5,301 nt of DNA from Nanobdellota archaeon (GTDB lineage Archaea; Nanobdellota; Nanobdellia; SCGC-AAA011-G17; VGLX01): positions 1 through 5,301 of the forward strand of contig JAHIPG010000001.1 of the NCBI GenBank assembly GCA_018894775.1. Reading direction: 5' to 3'. The position numbers and the translations under genes are program-made. Every line of letters starts with the position of its first letter. The stretch's first letter is position 1. The notes below the pieces were generated by a model. It was not told where the DNA came from. It did no database searches and worked only from the letters and a program-made list of their open reading frames with translations. Below, one piece after another: positions 1-5,301 of this stretch.

Positions 1-362
1 ACCTGTCCAGTCTCCTCCTTGAACGCTGAAGCGTTTCCTGTCACAAAAAAACAGCCATTGGAATAAAGTGTTGTATTAGTATTACTGGGAAATGTGATTG
101 TGCCCTCCAAGTCCGTGATATTCCAACCACTCATATTCACAGCCCCTATGCCCTGATTAAACACTGCCACATACTCCTCCGGTTCATAAGAAAGATAAGT
201 ATCATAATACACCTCAACAATAAGAACATCCCCCGCCGCCTTCACACCTTTTTCTGTTACAGTCACAATCTGTGAGGAAACAAATAGCACACCGCTTAAC
301 AATGCAAACAGCAGAACGACCATGATAAAGAACACCGCCGACACTGTTTTTGTGTTTCTCAT
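1..362 (-). CDS. Secreted/membrane-anchored lamin-tail-domain-like protein, 3' end cut off by window
   Basis: Reading left from the ATG at 362 gives 120 uninterrupted codons before the window ends, so only the N-terminus is seen. Residues 8-29 form a strongly hydrophobic stretch after basic residues (R2, K5), which fits a signal peptide or an N-terminal membrane anchor. Residues 45-92 contain VLIVEVYYDTYLSYEPEEYV, then AVFNQG, SGWNITD and GTITFP. This is the usual order in lamin-tail-like domains of archaeal surface proteins, some of which continue into a phospholipase-D-like domain; whether this one does cannot be seen. Four N-X-S/T sequons (N76, N81, N96, N110) fit an extracellular, possibly N-glycosylated protein. 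The gene lies 76 bases beyond the preceding gene and has no clear Shine-Dalgarno sequence, so it is probably transcribed separately. A hand count gives about 43% G+C for this stretch, above the sampled genes to the right. The fold assignment rests on motif memory; the exact function is unknown. Confidence 0.75.
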   Translation of the reverse strand, partial: MRNTKTVSAVFFIMVVLLFALLSGVLFVSSQIVTVTEKGVKAAGDVLIVEVYYDTYLSYEPEEYVAVFNQGIGAVNMSGWNITDLEGTITFPSNTNTTLYSNGCFFVTGNASAFKEETGQ

Positions 363-381
363 AGTATCAACACAATTATAC

Positions 382-391
382 CTATTTACTC
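382..391 (-). promoter_or_regulatory. Candidate TATA-like element for the lamin-tail gene
   Basis: On the minus strand the sequence here reads AGTAAATAGG, followed by TATAATTG. The centre of the first element is about 25 bases before the ATG at 362. That is the spacing expected between an archaeal TATA box and the transcription start if the message is leaderless, and the lack of a Shine-Dalgarno sequence before this ATG agrees. The match to a TATA consensus is only moderate in an AT-rich background, so this is a weak call. Confidence 0.3.
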
Positions 392-438
392 GATGCTACA
401 TTAAGTTTACGATTACCTGCAACAAGCAGAAATACTGA

Positions 439-1083
439 CTACGTTGTTTTTTCATTTTTGACCAAAGATTCATACTGTTGTTCATCTAAAGATACCAACA
501 TGATTTTTTCATTTTTAGGGTAGTACCAATAGTAAGCTTCGTTTTTCTTCTCGGAAATATCGCCCCAGAGGAACTTTATGATAAGATTAGTCTGATCAGA
601 TGTACGTATAAAACTCCAAATCTCAATTTCATCATTTACACCCAATGGGGGAAGAGCGGCGAATGCCTTTTTCTCCAGTTGTTTATTTCCTTCTTTTAAA
701 CAACAAAGAACAATACAATCTATTGCTGGTCCCATACCAATATTTTTAATGTGCAAATCATACAAATCCCCACCCCCTGTTCCTACAGGACGTATTCCTG
801 TTTCTTTAATTACTGGCCTTAATATTGGTTTATGTGAATTATGCATTTCTTCTAGGATTTGTTGGTTGTGCTTCATTATTTCCCTATGTGAGAATCCTGT
901 CCATGCGAGGGTTATTGTAATTGCTATGGCCATCAGAACAGTTGCATACGCTGATATTGCTTCATATGGCCATTGCTCAAAATATCCAAAGACGCCCATA
1001 AATATAATTGCTGTTAGAAGAGACCCTATTATACCTGCTATTGTTCTGTCTGACAGGGGGTCTTTTTTCTTGTTGTTTGTCAT
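439..1083 (-). CDS. Two-helix membrane protein with cytoplasmic C-terminal domain, unknown function
   Basis: A 214-residue protein starting at ATG 1083. The frame stays open to an ATG at 1200, but that longer version would overlap the DUF365 gene by 92 bases. The 1083 start has AAGGAG upstream and leaves a 25-base gap, whereas the alternative ATG at 1134 has no ribosome-binding site. After a basic N-terminus (KKK at 5-7) come two hydrophobic helices at about 14-35 and 42-63, separated by a short loop (EQWPYEA). This hairpin should put both ends in the cytoplasm. A charged stretch at 65-86 leads to a soluble domain at about 87-190 with alternating beta-like segments and the motif LHIKNIGMGPAI (110-121). 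I have seen this kind of KNIGxGPA segment in uncharacterised prokaryotic membrane proteins, but it gives no function. It is the last gene of the likely operon with the restriction-modification enzyme, so an accessory defence role is possible but inferred only from position. Confidence 0.75.
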   Translation of the reverse strand: MTNNKKKDPLSDRTIAGIIGSLLTAIIFMGVFGYFEQWPYEAISAYATVLMAIAITITLAWTGFSHREIMKHNQQILEEMHNSHKPILRPVIKETGIRPVGTGGGDLYDLHIKNIGMGPAIDCIVLCCLKEGNKQLEKKAFAALPPLGVNDEIEIWSFIRTSDQTNLIIKFLWGDISEKKNEAYYWYYPKNEKIMLVSLDEQQYESLVKNEKTT

Positions 1084-1094
1084 AGGTTGTTTTT

Positions 1095-1100
1095 CTCCTT
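1095..1100 (-). promoter_or_regulatory. Ribosome-binding site deciding the start at 1083
   Basis: AAGGAG on the minus strand, 11 bases before the ATG at 1083. The spacing is somewhat long, but no comparable site precedes the upstream in-frame ATGs at 1134 or 1200. It therefore supports the shorter 214-residue protein. Confidence 0.6.
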
Positions 1101-1108
1101 CTATGTTT

Positions 1109-1555
1109 TTACTTTTTTTGATTAATTTCCTCATATTTTTTTTTACTAATATATTCACCCGCCATAGTAAGTGGATGATCATAGTAAACGGGTTTACCAT
1201 ATCTCCTGATATTAGATAAAATAAACACTAACGCTTTTTTATTCTCTCTTCCTTTAGCATATGCTCTCAACTCTTTTGAGGATAAAAACATTTTCTTAGG
1301 ATATTTTCTTATGGCTTCCTCTGTAGTCATAAGGCGGATGTCTCTAATGTTTGCTTCACCGATTACCTCTTTTTTTGAGTGGGAAACATAAAACAACAAT
1401 TTTGAGCAGATCTGTAGTGTTATTGGTAATCTCTCATATGTATGGAATTTGATAAAAACATTCTTTTTATTAATAAAAAACCTATTTACTAAGTTTCTTG
1501 GTAGTGCGTAGATGACCCCAACAATTTTTTCATTTTCTTCGTTTTTTTCACTCAT
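1109..1555 (-). CDS. DUF365 family protein (archaeal, possible PUA/ASCH-like fold)
   Basis: A 148-residue protein whose layout matches the archaeal DUF365 family as I recall it. It opens with IVGVIYALPRNLVNRFF (11-27), then VFIKFHTYER (33-42), a central strand pair KLLFYVSHSKKEVIGEANI (52-70), the helix TTEEAIRKYPKKMFLS (77-92), and ends with KPVYYDHPLTMAGEYIS (121-137). The segment with FY-S-H followed by VIGEA is like the core of PUA, EVE and ASCH domains, which bind RNA or modified DNA bases; extending that to this protein is inference. A strong Shine-Dalgarno sequence sits 7 bases before the ATG, and the gene begins 20 bases after the stop of the restriction-modification gene, so co-transcription is likely. 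There are no membrane segments, signal peptide or obvious catalytic motif; the protein is basic and probably cytoplasmic. Length and termini look complete. The family has no established function that I can name. Confidence 0.85.
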   Translation of the reverse strand: MSEKNEENEKIVGVIYALPRNLVNRFFINKKNVFIKFHTYERLPITLQICSKLLFYVSHSKKEVIGEANIRDIRLMTTEEAIRKYPKKMFLSSKELRAYAKGRENKKALVFILSNIRRYGKPVYYDHPLTMAGEYISKKKYEEINQKK

Positions 1556-1562
1556 TCTTCCC

Positions 1563-1569
1563 CCTCCTC
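1563..1569 (-). promoter_or_regulatory. Strong ribosome-binding site of the DUF365 gene
   Basis: GAGGAGG on the minus strand, 7 bases before the ATG at 1555. It lies within the 20-base gap after the TAA of the restriction-modification gene. This placement fits independent translation initiation within one shared transcript. Confidence 0.8.
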
Positions 1570-1575
1570 AATTTT

Positions 1576-4500
1576 TTAAACATTCTTTGTAGTGAACACG
1601 TTTTCATATTTTTTTCCATCCATAATATTCTTAACCCATTTATGGGTTTTAATCTTTTCTATCTCATTTTGTATTTCTGGGCTTTTTATGTCCCCCATGA
1701 AGTTGTTGATAATTTTTAGTTTTTCTTCATCTGTTTTTAAGTTAGATACATCTTTAACCAACGGAGAAATTAACTCAATAAGTTTAGTTTTAAGTTCTTC
1801 TTTCATATAAAGCTCGCACACTATGCAATCAGTAAGTTCTTCTATATTCTGGAGCCCTATCACCCCTTCCCCTTTTTTAAAAGAGATTTTGTGTAAGGTT
1901 AATAAATAATCAGCGATTATTTCCAACATGTGTTGTTTTAAGATGATGTTGTTTGGAATTAAAATTTTACCTATAAAGTAATCATAAAGATCCATACCCC
2001 TAATCGCTTTTGCGTATATGAATCGATATGCAAACCAAGAAGTGATTTTAGCATTTAAAATTAGAAGGATTGATTTGAGATTATATTTGTTATCTGTTAA
2101 AATTGTGTTACTTACAGTGTTTACTGTAATTACGCCTTTATCATCATATGATGACATTATAATAATTCTTTCCTTTGGTTTTGTTACATGTGCCACAATT
2201 CGCTGAGATACTATCTTTTTTTGTTTAAACTGAGATACCCCGTTTAAGGAGTTTAAGAAATTCTTTGTAAAATATCCTTTTATGCCTTTGATGAAGTACC
2301 TTCCTATTTCTTTACCACCTATTACAGATATGTCCCCTCTTTCTGTGAGTTTTGATTGATATGGAAAACCAGAGAATGTTTTTGTAATATTACCCAAGGA
2401 AAAGCACTTACTTCTGAGTTTATTAAGTATCTCTATTTCCATTTCATTAATGTCTGTTACAAGTATGCTAACTGTATTTGTTAATTGTTTTTGTATTTTA
2501 ACTGATTTTGTAGAAAATAAATGGTTCGCGTACCTCTGTGAATAATACCAACCCCCCGTCTCCCTTTTTTCGGCTGTATATATGACTTGTTCTAATAAAA
2601 CATCTTTGAACGCTTTGCTTACATCAACAATTTTAACTATTCTTTTTAACAGTTTTTTTCTATCATTTAACCAAGACTTTGAAAATAATAATGATTTAGG
2701 AACAATCATTCCTTGATACCCTGTCTCTTTATTTAGCCTATTGATTTGGTTAATGAAAACAGCAGCGGTGTTCATATTTCCCCTGTTTTCTTTAAATATT
2801 GTAGACACAATTGATTTTTCAACCCTTTTAAAAGCATTTTTTTGTATGTAGGGCGGATTTCCGATAACAACATCGAATCCACCATTGTTGAGTATGAACC
2901 CGAAATCTACTTTCCAATGAAACACAGACAGCTTTTCCATTTCATCCACGCCAATCTTTTTAATCCCTTGTTTCCCAAGATATCTAACATATGCTGATGT
3001 CACAGGCAGGTATATCTTTTTTCTAATCCCTTCTATCATTTTATGAAGTAAAACTGCTCCTTCGCCGGTTTGTGATGGGTATATATCATGTAAAATAGAG
3101 TAGGCCTTGACATATGATTCAACCCTTGCGTATTCTTCCATCAATAGTTTTTCTGCTTCCTCTATTTTCTGGCGAATAACCGGGTCCTTCATATAATTCA
3201 GTTTCAAACCATCCAACGTAGCCTCCATATATTCATCATAGCACGTTTCTATAGAGACATCCTTTAAATCCTCATCTAACCACCCAATAAGACTGTTACC
3301 CTCCCTAATATTAAACTCGATATTAGGAAGCGCCTCTATTTTATCCCGCTCCCCTATTTTGAGATCTTCTATCAGACTGAGCCATAGTCTGAGTTTTGCT
3401 ATTTCCGTTGCTGCGCCTTCTATGTCTACCCCAAATAGGTTGTTTGCTATTATTTCCCATTTTAGGTGGTATCTGTCATAATTTTTTTCTTCCATTATAT
3501 GATAGATTATTTCTTTAATATGCAACAGTTCTTTGAGTGCTGATGTTAAGAAATGCCCGCTTCCGCAGGCAGGGTCAAGTATCGTGATTTTGTTAACTAT
3601 GTTGTTGAGGATTTCTTCCCATGTGTTTCTGTTTTTAGATGGTGGTTTTACAAGTATCTCCTCTAATGTGTTGTATTGCAAGTCATTGTCTTTCCATCCC
3701 TTCTTCTTTAGGTGTTCTTTGATTTTTTCGAGTAGGAATGGATAAATTGTGTTTTTTGAGATGTATGTAGTTATTTCATCTGGTGTGTAGTATGCACCAA
3801 GCATTTTTTTTCTATCCATCCCTTCACCGGTGAGGAAGTTTATGGTTTTCTCAAAAACATATCCTAGTATATCAGGATCCAGTGCCCCTTTGTTTGTTCC
3901 GTTGTCTGATATTGCTAATGTGGTGGATAATGTGAAATCATATTCCTCTATAAACTTTATTATTTTTTCAACTATATCGTTTTCAACATCATATATTTTT
4001 TCATCTTTTATATTTTCTCTGAATAATCCACCATTAAGGTATGGGATGTTTTGGAATAAATCAATGTTCCTAACATTTTTTTCTCTCATTAAGAGTGGTG
4101 TGTTAAGAACATTATAAAACAATGGTGCTATGTATGTTTTGTAGAAGGAGCCAGGTGGCGTTTGGTTTGTATATCTTTTATAGAGTTGTTTTAATAAATG
4201 CGGAGGAGCGAGTTGTTTATCTTCCAAAAATTTTATGAACAACACCCTGTTCATGAAGGTTACTACAAATTTGCGTTTCTCTGTCTCAGATGTGTATGGT
4301 GAAGGAGTTTTTATTACATTCAGAAGATAGTAGCTGCATCTCTCTATTTTTTCTTTAGTTACCTTGGTGATCCCGAAAACCAGTTCAATATATTTGTTGT
4401 AGAATTGTTTGCTGACTTCCTCTCTTTTTTCAATTAGTATTTTATCAATTTCTCTTAGGGATGTGATGATGTTGTAGAAAGCAAAGAATGAATAAAATTC

Positions 4501-5097
4501 TGAGAAAATATTCTCTATATTTATTTCCGCATCTAGGGTGGAAAAACCAGCTTTCTGTCGAAACAGGGGTAAAAGATTCACTGTTTTTAGTATTCTTACT
4601 TTTTTAAGGTTATTATCCCATTTTAGTAGAACCCATTCAAAACCATTTGTAGCAACACCAAAGTCTGTTTCCACCGTTTTGTAGGAAAGCCACTCAGTAA
4701 CCTGCGCAACACCATGGCCTTTGGCAGTTAAGTCATGGTTTAGTGATTCTGCCTCCAATAAAATCATATCATTGTTTACGGGGAGTTTATAATCTATTTC
4801 CCGTTTCTTTTCACCCAGAACTTCACCTGCTTCTGTTTTCCCCCCAGGGTCTTTGTATCCTAAAAAAATAAGAAGTGGCACAATTATGTGGTGTTTCGTG
4901 AACGCCTCCGGTGCATATTGGTTTTTTATTATTTCTCTGGTTAGAACATGTTTTCCTGTTAGTATATTATTTAAGTCTTTTTTGTTTATCTGGTTTGTTA
5001 GGCCGGAGATGATATTTGTTACTGTTTCTTGGAATGCCTGGTAATCCCCTGTTTTGATGTTTTTTGATGTTGTATCAAACGCCATTTGTGCTGCCAT
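1576..5097 (-). CDS. Eco57I-like type IIG restriction-modification enzyme (fused nuclease-like domain and adenine-N6 methyltransferase)
   Basis: An intact 1173-residue protein, of a size usual for single-chain type IIG enzymes. Residues about 60-180 resemble the PD-(D/E)XK domain at the start of type I R subunits and type IIG enzymes: PLLIFLGY (74-81), IDY (101-103), ILLEAESLN (112-120), the VAQVTEWLSYK helix (130-140) and ATNGFEW (149-155). The catalytic set would be D102, E115 and E117, with glutamate where lysine is usual. A helical linker leads to DPDILGYVFE (407-416). Methyltransferase motifs follow in gamma-class order: X, LGAYYTPDEI (433-442); I, ILDPACGSGHFL (506-517); II, LFGVDIE (554-560); III, LRLWLSLI (569-576); and catalytic IV, VIGNPPYI (744-751), whose NPPY indicates adenine-N6 methylation using S-adenosylmethionine. 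Residues about 895-1050 look like a target recognition region, ending in the common LYDYFIGKILIP segment, followed by a helical tail. The start is fixed by GGTGAG 8 bases upstream and an in-frame TGA 12 bases upstream. The recognition sequence cannot be predicted. A methylase lacking cleavage activity is the main alternative. Confidence 0.93.
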   Translation of the reverse strand: MAAQMAFDTTSKNIKTGDYQAFQETVTNIISGLTNQINKKDLNNILTGKHVLTREIIKNQYAPEAFTKHHIIVPLLIFLGYKDPGGKTEAGEVLGEKKREIDYKLPVNNDMILLEAESLNHDLTAKGHGVAQVTEWLSYKTVETDFGVATNGFEWVLLKWDNNLKKVRILKTVNLLPLFRQKAGFSTLDAEINIENIFSEFYSFFAFYNIITSLREIDKILIEKREEVSKQFYNKYIELVFGITKVTKEKIERCSYYLLNVIKTPSPYTSETEKRKFVVTFMNRVLFIKFLEDKQLAPPHLLKQLYKRYTNQTPPGSFYKTYIAPLFYNVLNTPLLMREKNVRNIDLFQNIPYLNGGLFRENIKDEKIYDVENDIVEKIIKFIEEYDFTLSTTLAISDNGTNKGALDPDILGYVFEKTINFLTGEGMDRKKMLGAYYTPDEITTYISKNTIYPFLLEKIKEHLKKKGWKDNDLQYNTLEEILVKPPSKNRNTWEEILNNIVNKITILDPACGSGHFLTSALKELLHIKEIIYHIMEEKNYDRYHLKWEIIANNLFGVDIEGAATEIAKLRLWLSLIEDLKIGERDKIEALPNIEFNIREGNSLIGWLDEDLKDVSIETCYDEYMEATLDGLKLNYMKDPVIRQKIEEAEKLLMEEYARVESYVKAYSILHDIYPSQTGEGAVLLHKMIEGIRKKIYLPVTSAYVRYLGKQGIKKIGVDEMEKLSVFHWKVDFGFILNNGGFDVVIGNPPYIQKNAFKRVEKSIVSTIFKENRGNMNTAAVFINQINRLNKETGYQGMIVPKSLLFSKSWLNDRKKLLKRIVKIVDVSKAFKDVLLEQVIYTAEKRETGGWYYSQRYANHLFSTKSVKIQKQLTNTVSILVTDINEMEIEILNKLRSKCFSLGNITKTFSGFPYQSKLTERGDISVIGGKEIGRYFIKGIKGYFTKNFLNSLNGVSQFKQKKIVSQRIVAHVTKPKERIIIMSSYDDKGVITVNTVSNTILTDNKYNLKSILLILNAKITSWFAYRFIYAKAIRGMDLYDYFIGKILIPNNIILKQHMLEIIADYLLTLHKISFKKGEGVIGLQNIEELTDCIVCELYMKEELKTKLIELISPLVKDVSNLKTDEEKLKIINNFMGDIKSPEIQNEIEKIKTHKWVKNIMDGKKYENVFTTKNV

Positions 5098-5105
5098 CGG
5101 TTTTT

Positions 5106-5111
5106 CTCACC
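5106..5111 (-). promoter_or_regulatory. Ribosome-binding site of the restriction-modification gene
   Basis: GGTGAG on the minus strand, 8 bases before the ATG at 5097. GGTGA is complementary to the conserved archaeal 16S 3' end (ATCACC), and the in-frame TGA overlaps this site. Together they fix ATG 5097 over the next in-frame ATG, four codons downstream. Confidence 0.75.
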
Positions 5112-5301
5112 AGTATAGTATATGTGTTTCATTATATTTTTTTGTTTGTGTATACAACTTTTCCATCCCCCACCAGGAAACCTTAAAGAGCCACCTATAC
5201 CACATTAATAGGCGAGTCAATCAATCTTTATTCTATCTTATACTATTTCACCTTTTTTGCTGAAAATGATTCTCCACTTGAAACTAATATTATTCGTTCT
5301 C
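5112..5301. other. Non-coding stretch upstream of the operon
   Basis: Apart from the candidate promoter I see no gene here. A short inverted repeat, CCTAT (5194-5198) and ATAGG (5208-5212) with a 9-base spacer, could be an operator half-site pair but is within chance expectation. Two short minus-strand open tails enter from the right edge and stop at 5238 and 5243. Either could be the end of an upstream gene, but neither can be judged from about 20 residues. Confidence 0.4.
5131..5158 (-). promoter_or_regulatory. Candidate archaeal promoter of the restriction-modification operon
   Basis: Two TATA-like elements lie here on the minus strand: TTGTATACA around 5150-5158 and AAAAATATAAT around 5131-5141, the second preceded by an A-rich run that could serve as a BRE. 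With a TATA-to-start distance near 25 bases, the first would give a leader of about 30 bases that includes the GGTGAG site. The second would start transcription almost at that site. The first is therefore the better fit. In such AT-rich sequence either could be chance. Confidence 0.35.

Noticed and set aside
417..429. Small hairpin CTGC-AACAA-GCAG after the membrane protein gene, as a terminator
   Set aside because: The stem is only 4 base pairs and no T-run follows on the minus strand; intrinsic hairpin terminators are also not the usual archaeal signal.
749..1219. Plus-strand open frame of 156 codons opposite the membrane protein and DUF365 genes
   Set aside because: It is antisense to two supported genes, rich in Ile, Phe and Ser as expected of a reversed frame, and shows no domain or ribosome-binding site.
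1592..4117. Several short plus-strand open frames (62-95 codons) within the large gene
   Set aside because: All lie opposite the type IIG coding sequence, whose motifs run unbroken through these positions; they are antisense shadows.
1576..5097. Reading the large gene as a BREX PglX-type methylase
   Set aside because: PglX proteins lack the N-terminal nuclease-like domain seen here, and no other BREX gene is in the window.
5054..5263. Plus-strand 69-codon open frame overlapping the operon promoter region
   Set aside because: It overlaps the start of the large gene antisense, lacks a ribosome-binding site and has no recognisable domain.
5238..5300. Minus-strand open tail of about 20 residues entering from the right edge, as the end of an upstream gene
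   Set aside because: A second frame is also open to a stop at 5243, and neither is long enough to recognise; such lengths occur by chance.
5266..5301. Plus-strand ATG followed by a hydrophobic run at the right edge, as the start of a divergent secreted protein
   Set aside because: Only 12 codons are visible and no Shine-Dalgarno sequence precedes it.

Overview
The window reads as archaeal DNA, most likely from a methanogen or a related euryarchaeote. Three things point that way: a DUF365 protein (a family I know from archaea), a secreted protein whose lamin-tail-like opening resembles proteins of methanogenic and related archaea, and a GGTGAG ribosome-binding site that suits the archaeal 16S 3' end. 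The assignment is inference; no rRNA or other taxonomic marker is present.

All four recognisable genes lie on the minus strand, so transcription runs from right to left. From the right: 5098-5301 is non-coding and carries a candidate promoter. At 5097-1576 is a 1173-residue single-chain restriction-modification enzyme of the Eco57I/type IIG kind, with an N-terminal nuclease-like domain, a gamma-class adenine-N6 methyltransferase and a C-terminal target recognition region. After 20 bases comes a DUF365 protein (1555-1109), and after a further 25 bases a two-helix membrane protein with a soluble C-terminal domain (1083-439). Tight spacing, a Shine-Dalgarno sequence before each gene and similar AT-rich composition suggest one operon. 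After a 76-base gap, a separate gene (362 to the left edge, 3' end missing) encodes a secreted or anchored protein with a lamin-tail-like domain. It is visibly richer in G+C and probably unrelated to the operon.

The enzyme should methylate adenine in its target site to protect the host, and may cut unmodified DNA with the same polypeptide. Its nuclease motif reads D102...E115-A-E117, where the usual third residue is lysine, so cleavage is likely but not certain. The two small genes may be accessory parts of a defence cassette: a possible nucleic-acid or modified-base reader (DUF365) and a membrane component. That joint role is inferred from gene order only.
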